A stretch of DNA of 13,426 bases, from positions 1 to 13,426 of the forward strand of contig JAUWTX010000028.1 in NCBI GenBank assembly GCA_030614505.1, read 5' to 3'. The position numbers and the translations under genes were made by a program. Source of the DNA: Desulfuromonadales bacterium (GTDB lineage: Bacteria > Desulfobacterota > Desulfuromonadia > Desulfuromonadales > BM103). Positions 1 to 6,016 of the stretch are shown piece by piece. The notes under the pieces were generated by a model, which saw only the letters and a program-made list of their open reading frames with translations, did no database searches and was not told where the DNA came from. Each line of letters begins with the position of its first letter. The first letter of the stretch is position 1.

Positions 1-80
1 GCCGCAATAATGCGATCCAGCACATGCTGATCATGCAGGAAATTCTGACCGAAACGTTTTCTTGGACGATGATTGCTCAT
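1..80 (-). CDS. rsmA: 16S rRNA adenine dimethyltransferase KsgA/RsmA, N-terminal fragment
   Basis: Only the first 26 codons lie in the window; the rest continues past base 1. The fragment reads MSNHRPRKRFGQNFLHDQHV followed by LDRIIA. The RKRFGQNFL block is the hallmark N-terminus of the KsgA/RsmA family, which uses SAM to dimethylate two adjacent adenines near the 3' end of 16S rRNA in the cytoplasm. The start is the ATG at 80-78. No Shine-Dalgarno sequence precedes it, because the heptamer-repeat arm of the 82-226 element ends one base before the start codon. The gene lies downstream of the DUF2062 gene on the same strand. Identification is firm from the N-terminal motif alone; nothing can be said about the catalytic part. 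Confidence 0.88.
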   Translation of the reverse strand, partial: MSNHRPRKRFGQNFLHDQHVLDRIIA

Positions 81-81
81 A

Positions 82-226
82 GGAACGCGGGACGCGGAAC
101 GAGGAACGCGAAAACCTCTAATCTTAAGGACAACGAAACTCTATAAAGATCAACTGAAACAGCTCGGTTTATGAATGCTTGAGATTCTATCATTACTCGT
201 TCCGCGTCCCGCGTCCCGCGTCCCGG
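82..226. repeat. Inverted heptamer-repeat element 1 (ksgA / DUF2062 gap)
   Basis: The left arm (82-110) is four 7-bp units, GGAACGC, GGGACGC, GGAACGA, GGAACGC, plus one G. The right arm (197-226) reads as four units of the complementary type: TCGTTCC then three GCGTCCC copies, then GG. The arms are inverted relative to each other, so the transcript could form a long GC-rich hairpin around an AT-richer interior of 86 bp. The element fills the gap between ksgA and the DUF2062 gene and runs into the coding end of the latter. Two similar elements occur at 1762-1879 and 5853-6012. No transposase or RNA function is visible. Confidence 0.8.
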
Positions 227-717
227 CTTTTAGATTTCCGATGCCAATGTCGACGTGGCCAACGCGGAATGCGCAAACTCTTGACTATTGGCACGATGCG
301 CAGGGTAATGAAATAAGAGAGTAAGCCAAGGATGATCCCGGTAAGGATGCCGCCGACCCAGAGGGGATACATGATGTTCCAACCCAGGTCTGCATAGGCC
401 CCCCAGGTAAATTCATGCGGCAAGCGAACTCTCTCCATACCAAGCAGGATACGTCCTATCTCATATTCAATGGCATAGATGACCGGAGCTGTTACAGGAT
501 TGGTGACCCACACGCCCAGAATTGCCGCAAGACGATTTTCACGGAGCAGGTAAGCGAAAAATACGGCAATCAACATCTGGAAACCGAAGGTGGGAGTCAT
601 GCCGATGAAGATACCCAGAGCAACACCCTTGGCGACCTCCTCCGGAAGACCGCGCAGACGGATAAAGCGCAACACCATCAATTTGACTTGCCGGATGAAT
701 CCGACTCCACGCCACAT
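193..717 (-). CDS. DUF2062 family membrane protein
   Basis: A 174-residue protein of the DUF2062 family, whose members are small membrane proteins of unknown function. Family-type features are the segment VAKGVALGIFIGMTPTFGFQ (about residues 29-48), the motif WVTNPVTAPVIYAIEYEIG (about 70-88) and a last hydrophobic stretch near 121-143. Three hydrophobic segments are likely membrane helices. I chose the ATG at 717 over the TTG one codon upstream; AAGG lies just before it. The gene starts 20 bases after the tsaD stop, so the two are probably co-transcribed. Oddly, the last 10 or so residues (RDAGRGTRNE) are encoded by the right arm of the neighbouring heptamer-repeat element, so this tail is probably not ancestral. 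Confidence 0.85.
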   Translation of the reverse strand: MWRGVGFIRQVKLMVLRFIRLRGLPEEVAKGVALGIFIGMTPTFGFQMLIAVFFAYLLRENRLAAILGVWVTNPVTAPVIYAIEYEIGRILLGMERVRLPHEFTWGAYADLGWNIMYPLWVGGILTGIILGLLSYFITLRIVPIVKSLRIPRWPRRHWHRKSKSRDAGRGTRNE

Positions 718-737
718 CAACCTTAAATCACTCCACC

Positions 738-1754
738 TCAGTCATCACCAGCCTCATCAAGAGTCCAACTCGACACAGCATTGACAGCATTGTCAGCATG
801 TCGACCATTTTCCAGATAATAATTTGCCGGGACTCCAAGCATTGCCGCATTATCACCACAGAGTGACGGGCTAGGGAAAAAAACCTTAACACCGTGTTCT
901 GGGGAGAGTTCAGCGAATCGGGTTCTCAGGCCGGAATTACAGGCAACACCGCCAGCAACCACGATGCGTGTCAGTCCTTCATTTGCAGCTGCACGAAGAG
1001 TTTTGCGGGTCAACACCTCGACCATCGCTTCCTGAAAGCTGGCGGCGATGTCAACCATGTGCTTCTCATCAATTGTTCCCTGACATTTATCAACATATTG
1101 TCGAACAGCTGTTTTTATGCCGCTGAAGCTGAAGTTACAATTCGGTTTATGCAGCATCGGTCGCGGGAAAGCGATGGCTTCAGGATTGCCCTGGGTGGCA
1201 AGACGATCAATCATTGCCCCACCCGGGTAACCGAGTCCGAGCAGTTTCGCCACCTTGTCGTAAGCCTCGCCGGCAGCATCATCCAAAGTTTGTCCCAGGG
1301 TCCGATAGCGACCAATGCCTTCAACACGATAGAGGTGTGTATGCCCGCCCGATACAGCCAGAGCAAGGAAAGGAAACTCCGGAGCCTCTTCCAGCAACGG
1401 TGCCAGGATATGCCCTTCAATATGATGTACAGCAGCCAGGGGGACACCAAGTGCCCAGGCCATTGCCTTGGCCGTGGAAAGGCCTACCAGCAGAGCACCG
1501 ATCAGACCAGGCCCCCTGGTCACGCCGATCCCCTCAATCTGGGCAACAGTCACCCCGGCCTCTTCCAGTGCGGAATTGATAACGACAGAGATCGCCTCGA
1601 CATGTTTACGCGATGCCAGTTCCGGGACAACCCCGCCATAACGAGCATGCACGTCAACCTGGGAAGCAACAATATTTGAGAGCATTTCACGGCCATCACG
1701 AACGATTGCCGCAGCGGTTTCATCACAGGAGGATTCGATACAGAGGATAAGCAT
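738..1754 (-). CDS. tsaD: tRNA N6-threonylcarbamoyladenosine transferase TsaD
   Basis: A 338-residue member of the Kae1/TsaD (formerly Gcp) family. With TsaB and TsaE it transfers the threonylcarbamoyl group from TC-AMP to A37 of tRNAs that read ANN codons, in the cytoplasm. The N-terminus MLILCIESSCDETAAAIV is the family signature, the metal-binding HxxxH is His111 and His115 (HHIEGH), and the ATP-fold motifs AVSGGHTHL, FSFSGIKTAV and CGDNAAMLG are present. Length is normal. I chose the ATG at 1754. A TTG 15 codons upstream keeps the frame open, but those codons are heptamer repeat and not family sequence. No Shine-Dalgarno is visible at the ATG because repeat element 2 ends eight bases upstream. 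The DUF2062 gene follows closely. Confidence 0.95.
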   Translation of the reverse strand: MLILCIESSCDETAAAIVRDGREMLSNIVASQVDVHARYGGVVPELASRKHVEAISVVINSALEEAGVTVAQIEGIGVTRGPGLIGALLVGLSTAKAMAWALGVPLAAVHHIEGHILAPLLEEAPEFPFLALAVSGGHTHLYRVEGIGRYRTLGQTLDDAAGEAYDKVAKLLGLGYPGGAMIDRLATQGNPEAIAFPRPMLHKPNCNFSFSGIKTAVRQYVDKCQGTIDEKHMVDIAASFQEAMVEVLTRKTLRAAANEGLTRIVVAGGVACNSGLRTRFAELSPEHGVKVFFPSPSLCGDNAAMLGVPANYYLENGRHADNAVNAVSSWTLDEAGDD

Positions 1755-1761
1755 AGGGTCA

Positions 1762-1879
1762 GTGGCGCGTGGCGCGTGGCGCGTGGCGCGGAAAGGCAAA
1801 AGCTTTTAAAAAAAGATAAATCATCTAAGAAACAGACCTGAATCAAAGGTTTTAAAGGTTTTCCCCGCCACTCGCCACC
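1762..1879. repeat. Inverted heptamer-repeat element 2 (tsaD / PhoH gap)
   Basis: The left arm (1762-1790) is four perfect GTGGCGC units plus G. The right arm (1865-1879) is the inverted counterpart, CCGCCACTCGCCACC, about two units. The interior (1791-1864) is AT-rich with short A/T runs. The element fills the whole intergenic gap. Its right arm ends one base before the PhoH stop codon (1881-1883), and its left arm ends eight bases from the tsaD start. The units differ from those of elements 1 and 3 in sequence but share the 7-bp period and the inverted-arm layout. Confidence 0.72.
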
Positions 1880-1880
1880 T

Positions 1881-3196
1881 TTATAAAAGATTTGCCGCCA
1901 ATTCAGCCAGAGGTGAACGCTCCCCTTTGCTCAGGGTGACATGACCGGCAATATCTTCACCTTTGAATTTCTCAACGACATAGGTCAGGCCGTTACTGGA
2001 GGAATCAATGTAGGGGTTATCTATCTGATAGGGATCACCCGTCAGGATAATCTTTGTTCCTTCACCGGCACGGGTGACAATCGTTTTAATTTCGTGAGGA
2101 GTCAGGTTCTGTGCTTCATCGACAATCATATATTGCTTCGGGATGGAGCGGCCACGAATGTATGTAAGGGGCTCGATTTCGAGGATACCGAGGTCAACCA
2201 GTTCTTTGTAGCCGCGTTTGCGCTTTCCGCCCTCTTCTACGCCGCCAAGCAAAAGCTCGACGTTGTCGAAAATCGGCTGCATCCAGGGCGAAAGCTTCTC
2301 TTCGATATCCCCTGGCAAAAAGCCGAGATCGCGTCCCATAGGAAAAACCGGACGAGACACGAGCAGACGACTGTACTGCCCCTCATCAGCTGACTTGAAC
2401 AGGCCTGCAGCAATCGCCAGCAATGTTTTGCCGGTTCCGGCCTTGCCGACCAGGGTCACCAGCTGAATATCTTCATTCAACAGGATATCGATGGCAAACT
2501 GTTGTTCGCGATTACGGGAATGAATACCCCACAAACCGTCTTTCGGCACACGCAGCAACGGCACTGCCTGGCGCAGGGCTCGATTGTAACGTGCCAGTGC
2601 AGTATGGGAAGGGTTGTCCGCATCCACCAAAGTCAGCCCCTGATTGGAGAGGAAATCTTCCTCAAGAGACAGAAAACCCTGGCTGTAAAAAAGGTCTATA
2701 TCTTCGGGAGAGAGGTGGACTTCGGCGGTTCCGGAATAGAGCTCTTCAATTGAAACCTTGTCCGACTCGTAATCCTGTGCTGTCAAGCCTACAACATCCG
2801 CCTTGATGCGCAGATTGGTGTCTTTGGTGACAAGGATCACCGCCGAGTCGGAGCGACTTTTAACATCCAGGGCCACTGCCAGGATCCGGTTGTCACCAGA
2901 ATCTCCACGCAGCTCCGGAGGCATGCACTTCATATGCTCTGAGGTATAGAGATCGACCCGCAGATGACCACCGGTCTCCAGCTCGACACCTTCGACCAGT
3001 TTTGCCTTGGCCCGCAGCCCGTCCATGATACGGGAGAACTGCCGCGCGTTGCGTCCGGTCTCACTGAGATCTTTTTTAAACCGATCAAGTTCTTCGATCA
3101 CCGTTATCGGGATAATCAGGTCGTTGTCTTCAAAACGGAAAAGAGCCTGAGGGTCGTGCAGAAGTACGTTGGTGTCGAGGACAAAGGTTTTTTCAT
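1881..3196 (-). CDS. PIN domain / PhoH-family ATPase (PhoH2-like) with frame break at its start
   Basis: A PIN-like ribonuclease domain is fused to a PhoH-type P-loop ATPase, as in the PhoH2/YlaK group, which are proposed RNA-processing enzymes. The frame carries Walker A GKAGTGKT at 2422-2445, Walker B YMIVDEAQ near 2110-2130, and ILTGDPYQIDNP. The PIN start reads FVLDTNVLLHDPQALF, with the catalytic Asp in LDTN. That part lies upstream of the first in-frame start, a GTG at 3101. The natural start is the ATG at 3196-3194, but ATG-A6-CC puts the rest out of frame. One extra A would give MKKTFVLDTN and a 438-residue protein of normal family type. Either the assembly lost one base of an A-run or the gene is damaged. 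Coordinates given here include the ATG. A lipoprotein gene ends 39 bases upstream. Confidence 0.85.
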
Positions 3197-3235
3197 GAAA
3201 GAAGCACTCTACCTGGGAGGTTGTATGGCTGTTTG

Positions 3236-3523
3236 CTAACGGTCGTATTCGTTGATGTGTATCCCTTCCGAGGTGGCCAGCAGTTTGACATAAACAGGGA
3301 ACTCCTTGCCCGGGATATTGCGCTTGCCTTCGATAATAACTTCGCCTCGCGTATTCAAGGCATAAAGAAGCTCCTCGGGTGACTCATCAATAATGTACCT
3401 GTGGTAGAGACGGGTTTTCATCAGCGCCGTGCGAGTAACCGGACGGTCCGGCGGCAAAGAGCAGGAGACCATAAAAACCAAAAGCAATACTGTTGCGACA
3501 AGAGAAAAGATCTTTTTTTTCAT
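3236..3523 (-). CDS. Small putative lipoprotein, function unknown
   Basis: A 95-residue protein that I do not recognise. The N-terminus MKKKIFSLVATVLLLVFMVS is a lipoprotein signal peptide, and the MVSC that ends it (Cys21) fits a lipobox, so the mature protein is probably anchored to a membrane on the periplasmic side. The rest is polar and mixed, with segments such as YIIDESPEELLYALNTRGEV that suggest a small alpha/beta domain. The start is well supported: GGAGGAG lies 6 bases before the ATG. It lies between the cysteine desulfurase gene (45 bases upstream) and PhoH, on the same strand. It could be read from the same transcript, but its position gives no clue to its role. Confidence 0.75.
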   Translation of the reverse strand: MKKKIFSLVATVLLLVFMVSCSLPPDRPVTRTALMKTRLYHRYIIDESPEELLYALNTRGEVIIEGKRNIPGKEFPVYVKLLATSEGIHINEYDR

Positions 3524-3567
3524 ACCAACTCCTCCGCGTCCGCCTACCTGTCGGACATAGCAACAAC

Positions 3568-4707
3568 CTACTGTGAAATCGCACGAATCGCCGATAGCGC
3601 CTGTTCTATATCATCAGCCGTATTAAAATATCCCGGGCTGAGACGAACCGTACCCTCGGGGAGGGTTCCAATGCTGCCATGTGCTTCTGGTGCGCAGTGC
3701 AAACCGACACGACAACAGATACCATATTCGCGGTCCAAGCGGAACCCCAGCAGAGCCGGATCCATGTTTTTAATGTTGAATGAAAGAGCCCCGCCATGCT
3801 GTGCAGAACCGAGGGGGCCATAGAGGACCACACCATCAAGACCGGTCAGGCCATTGATCAACTGATGGAGAAGTTCCCGCTCATGGTTGCGGACATGCTC
3901 AAGGCCGCAAGCCTCAAGAAATTCCACCCCTGCCTTGAGGCCAGCCAGACCAATTGTGTTGAGGGTTCCGCTCTCCAGTCGCTCCGGCATCTCGACCGGC
4001 TGGGTTGCTGACTGAGAGAAGTTTCCTGTGCCGCCATAAAGAAGCGGTTGCAGATCCAGCCCTGGGCGAACATAGAGGAAACCTGTTCCAGGTGGACCGA
4101 ATAACGACTTGTGACCGGGAACCGCCAGCAGATCGATCGCCATTTCTTCTACATCAATCGAGAAGATTCCGGCACTCTGTGCAGCATCGACCATAAAAAT
4201 GATCCCCTGTTTACGACACCAGGGGCCAATCTCTTCGATCGCCTGGAGAGTACCGGTCACGTTTGAACAATGGTTCACCATCAACAGGCGAGTGCCGGGA
4301 ATACAAGCTTTCGGAATTGCAACAGGATTGACAAACCCCTGGGTATCAGCCATGACACGGACGACTTCGACGCCCCTGTCGCTTAACGCCCGCAAGGGAC
4401 GGACCACTGCGTTATGCTCCATCGATGTAGTGACAACCCTGTCGCCGGGCTGCAGGACGCCGAACAAACCGAGATTAATTGCCTCGGTTGCATTAGCAGT
4501 GAACGCTATGCGTGTAGAATCATCAACGCCAAAGAACCGTGCCATGGTTTCGCGGCACTCCATGACAAGTCGACCCGCCTGAAGGGAGAGTTGGTGCCCG
4601 CCACGGCCCGGGTTGGCAGCATTCAGCCGTAAGGTCTTTTCAACCGCTTCAATGACCTGGGACGGCTTCGGAAATGAGGTAGCAGCGTTGTCGAGATAAA
4701 TTGGCAT
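3568..4707 (-). CDS. Cysteine desulfurase family PLP enzyme (class V aminotransferase fold)
   Basis: A 379-residue PLP-dependent enzyme of the NifS/SufS/CsdA superfamily, closest in my judgement to the 'cysteine desulfurase family protein' subgroup typified by EF2568. It would take sulfur (or selenium) from cysteine (or selenocysteine) as an enzyme-bound persulfide. The PLP lysine is Lys200 in VPGHKSLFGPPG, the PLP-ring Asp/Gln are in FMVDAAQSAG (174, 177), the stacking His is in SMEHNAVVRP, and the mobile active-site Cys is Cys338 in RVGLHCAPEAH. Length is normal. I chose the ATG at 4707 over the TTG one codon before. No clear Shine-Dalgarno precedes it, and a 20-base hairpin ends 13 bases upstream. 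It follows the SPASM gene by 55 bases and may supply sulfur or selenium to the cassette; this is inferred from position. Confidence 0.9.
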   Translation of the reverse strand: MPIYLDNAATSFPKPSQVIEAVEKTLRLNAANPGRGGHQLSLQAGRLVMECRETMARFFGVDDSTRIAFTANATEAINLGLFGVLQPGDRVVTTSMEHNAVVRPLRALSDRGVEVVRVMADTQGFVNPVAIPKACIPGTRLLMVNHCSNVTGTLQAIEEIGPWCRKQGIIFMVDAAQSAGIFSIDVEEMAIDLLAVPGHKSLFGPPGTGFLYVRPGLDLQPLLYGGTGNFSQSATQPVEMPERLESGTLNTIGLAGLKAGVEFLEACGLEHVRNHERELLHQLINGLTGLDGVVLYGPLGSAQHGGALSFNIKNMDPALLGFRLDREYGICCRVGLHCAPEAHGSIGTLPEGTVRLSPGYFNTADDIEQALSAIRAISQ

Positions 4708-4720
4708 CAATCTGTATGAT

Positions 4721-4740
4721 CCAGAACAAGCTTGCTCTGG
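4721..4740 (-). other. Perfect-type hairpin just before the desulfurase start
   Basis: On the minus strand CCAGAGCAAGCTTGTTCTGG can fold into 8 bp (one G-U pair) with a four-base loop, or 9 bp with a two-base loop. It sits between the SPASM gene stop and the desulfurase ATG, ending 13 bases before the ATG. No T-run follows, so it is not a standard terminator. It could stabilise the mRNA, mark a processing site or affect initiation at a gene that has no clear Shine-Dalgarno. Confidence 0.5.
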
Positions 4741-4762
4741 TTCCCTGCAACAAGGATTTTTA

Positions 4763-5728
4763 TCAGCGCGGGCCGGAGCACATGAGATCTCGCTCTCCTC
4801 CGGACCGGTTCAAGTGAAGAGCCAGGCCACGGCAACCGCCAAAGCAGATATCAATGTCACTACAGCCATGACAGCCGCCCGGCGTACCAGCGATTTGCTC
4901 ACGGACAGCCAGACGTTCATAACCGGCCCAGATATCTGCCAAGGACTGGTCGGGTAACTTTCCAAGCGGCTGTGGCCAGGCCGCACAGGGATGAACTACA
5001 CCTTGGCAATCGATATGGCCGAGGCTGTTTCCTGCCTGGCAACCGCCATATTCGCTGCGGTTCTGCTCTTGTCCCCCAGCTGTTTTCTGCCCGGACATCA
5101 TGATCTCCCAGAGGAAAAGATCGTGGATCTCCATAGTCGGTAGTTGGCAGGATTCTTTTGTAAACTCCAGCCAGCTTTTCCGGAAGAGATCAAGATCCTG
5201 CCAACGAGGCAAATCAGCAGCTGAATAATCGTGGAAGCTATCACCGATATGGGCGTTTGACAACTTAAATTTAGCAACCTGATGATCACTGCAAAAACGC
5301 AGTAAATCAGGGATATAGAAGAGGTTGTCGCGCAATGGCGTCAAGATAATAACAGGCTTGCACTCCAGTAGGTGGAGCGCATGCACAACGGACAAAAGTC
5401 GGCGAGTATCGACACCCTGATTGCTATCAATAAAACCTGCGGCATCCAGCAGCAACTGATAGCCTGCCTGTGGCAGTTGTGCGAGACGCGCCAGCTCATC
5501 AGAGTGACCATGACAGGTGATCAAGAGTTGACAACCACCGTCGAAGACCCCCAACACCTCTTCCGTCGCAGGGTGCAGCAACGGCCGGCCTTGCAGGGTG
5601 ACGAAAAACACGCCGCCAGCAGCAACACGATCGGCAATAGCAGGCAGACAAGCACCTGTCTGCCCAATCGCATCATCAGGAAAATCCCAGGTCAATCGGA
5701 CCGGGGTGTCCAGCAGATCGAGACCCAT
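4763..5728 (-). CDS. SPASM-domain protein lacking the radical SAM cysteine motif (GeoRSP-type)
   Basis: A 321-residue protein with a radical-SAM-like barrel but no CxxxCxxC. The expected site near residues 12-20 reads LTWDFPDDA, so it should not bind the SAM-cleaving 4Fe-4S cluster. The C-terminal SPASM domain is intact, with Cys230, 241, 248, then CHGCSDIDICFGGC (286, 289, 295, 299) and Cys317, enough for two auxiliary clusters. This matches what I recall as the 'GeoRSP system SPASM domain protein', a partner of a full radical SAM/SPASM enzyme encoded next to it. The start is the ATG at 5728, with only a weak purine-rich AGAAAAG before it. It follows the small peptide gene directly, and the desulfurase gene comes after. 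A role as a substrate-binding or electron-transfer partner is inference. Confidence 0.82.
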   Translation of the reverse strand: MGLDLLDTPVRLTWDFPDDAIGQTGACLPAIADRVAAGGVFFVTLQGRPLLHPATEEVLGVFDGGCQLLITCHGHSDELARLAQLPQAGYQLLLDAAGFIDSNQGVDTRRLLSVVHALHLLECKPVIILTPLRDNLFYIPDLLRFCSDHQVAKFKLSNAHIGDSFHDYSAADLPRWQDLDLFRKSWLEFTKESCQLPTMEIHDLFLWEIMMSGQKTAGGQEQNRSEYGGCQAGNSLGHIDCQGVVHPCAAWPQPLGKLPDQSLADIWAGYERLAVREQIAGTPGGCHGCSDIDICFGGCRGLALHLNRSGGERDLMCSGPR

Positions 5729-5743
5729 ATCAATCTTTTCTTA

Positions 5744-5776
5744 TGAAGATCAATGTCTTACGACAGTGAACCTTCA
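5744..5776 (-). promoter_or_regulatory. Hairpin starting at the peptide's UGA (SECIS-like candidate)
   Basis: The 33-base minus-strand segment starts with the T of the peptide's stop codon. Its 5' arm TGAAGGTTCAC-TGTC and 3' arm GACA-TTGATCTTCA pair as 8 bp (two G-U), a C/U mismatch, one A-U, a bulged C and a 4-bp top stem closed by a GUAA loop. No T-run follows, so it is not a typical terminator. Bacterial SECIS hairpins start at or just after UGA and carry a G at the beginning of the apical loop, which this one does. The distance from UGA to the loop is short (12 bases after the codon). It could equally be an mRNA-stabilising or processing hairpin. Confidence 0.4.
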
Positions 5777-5830
5777 GCAAGGGTGAACATTACTGGAACC
5801 AACAATACGCGGTTTGATGTACTTTTTCAT
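5774..5830 (-). CDS. 18-residue candidate precursor peptide of the radical SAM/SPASM cassette
   Basis: A very short gene reads MKKYIKPRIVGSSNVHPC and then UGA. It starts at the ATG at 5830 behind AAGGAG with 7-base spacing, the best ribosome binding site in this half of the window. It lies between the radical SAM/SPASM gene and the SPASM partner, on the same strand, as expected for the substrate of a PqqD-assisted radical SAM enzyme. The single Cys at the very end is a plausible modification site. If UGA is read as selenocysteine, the product continues with U then RFTVVRH to a second UGA at 5750-5752, giving 26 residues with a Cys-Sec pair. A hairpin starts at the first UGA. The peptide is too short for homology-free proof; context and the ribosome binding site carry the call. 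Confidence 0.68.
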   Translation of the reverse strand: MKKYIKPRIVGSSNVHPC

Positions 5831-5837
5831 GTTTGTT

Positions 5838-5843
5838 CTCCTT
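5838..5843 (-). promoter_or_regulatory. Strong ribosome binding site of the peptide gene
   Basis: AAGGAG on the minus strand, 7 bases before the ATG at 5830, is a near-ideal Shine-Dalgarno. It decides that the 18-codon frame is a real gene and not chance. It lies in the short stretch between repeat element 3 and the peptide, so it was not displaced by the repeat, unlike those of tsaD and ksgA. Confidence 0.75.
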
Positions 5844-5852
5844 TCTTAAAAT

Positions 5853-6012
5853 CCGGAACGAGGGACGCGGAAATCTTTAGAGCGACAAAGTCACATAAAT
5901 TGCCGTTCTTAAGGGTCGCGTCTACACATTCCACAAAAAATGAACGTGGCGAGTAGCTAGGAGAACAAAAATCATTGTCTTTGACCTCCGCGTCCCTCGT
6001 CCCTCGTTCCGG
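5853..6012. repeat. Inverted heptamer-repeat element 3 (radical SAM / peptide gap)
   Basis: The left arm CCGGAACGAGGGACGCGG (5853-5870) is matched perfectly in inverted orientation by the right arm (5988-6012), except that the right arm carries one extra 7-bp unit (TCGTCCC type). Between them lie 117 bp with no credible gene. The right arm ends four bases before the radical SAM stop codon (6017-6019). The interior resembles that of element 1 near the left arm (GACAACGAAACTCTATAAA against GCGACAAAGTCACATAAA), which suggests common descent. In mRNA the arms could form a strong stem between the enzyme and peptide genes, which might set different levels of the two. Confidence 0.82.
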
Positions 6013-6016
6013 GCTT

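Noticed and set aside
82..226. CRISPR-like short repeat array
   Set aside because: The 7-bp units have no spacers between them and are arranged as two inverted arms, and no cas gene is present.
894..1679. 261-codon open frame on the plus strand
   Set aside because: It is antisense to tsaD, which has every family motif; the translation has no recognisable domain.
4984..4998. Shared V-H-P-C in the peptide C-terminus and in the SPASM partner
   Set aside because: In the partner it is the ordinary Gly-x-Val-x-Pro-Cys part of the SPASM domain (Cys248); the match is short enough to be chance.
5744..5776. Rho-independent terminator after the peptide
   Set aside because: The stem is followed by an A-rich, not T-rich, tract on the coding strand, and the SPASM gene starts 15 bases further on.
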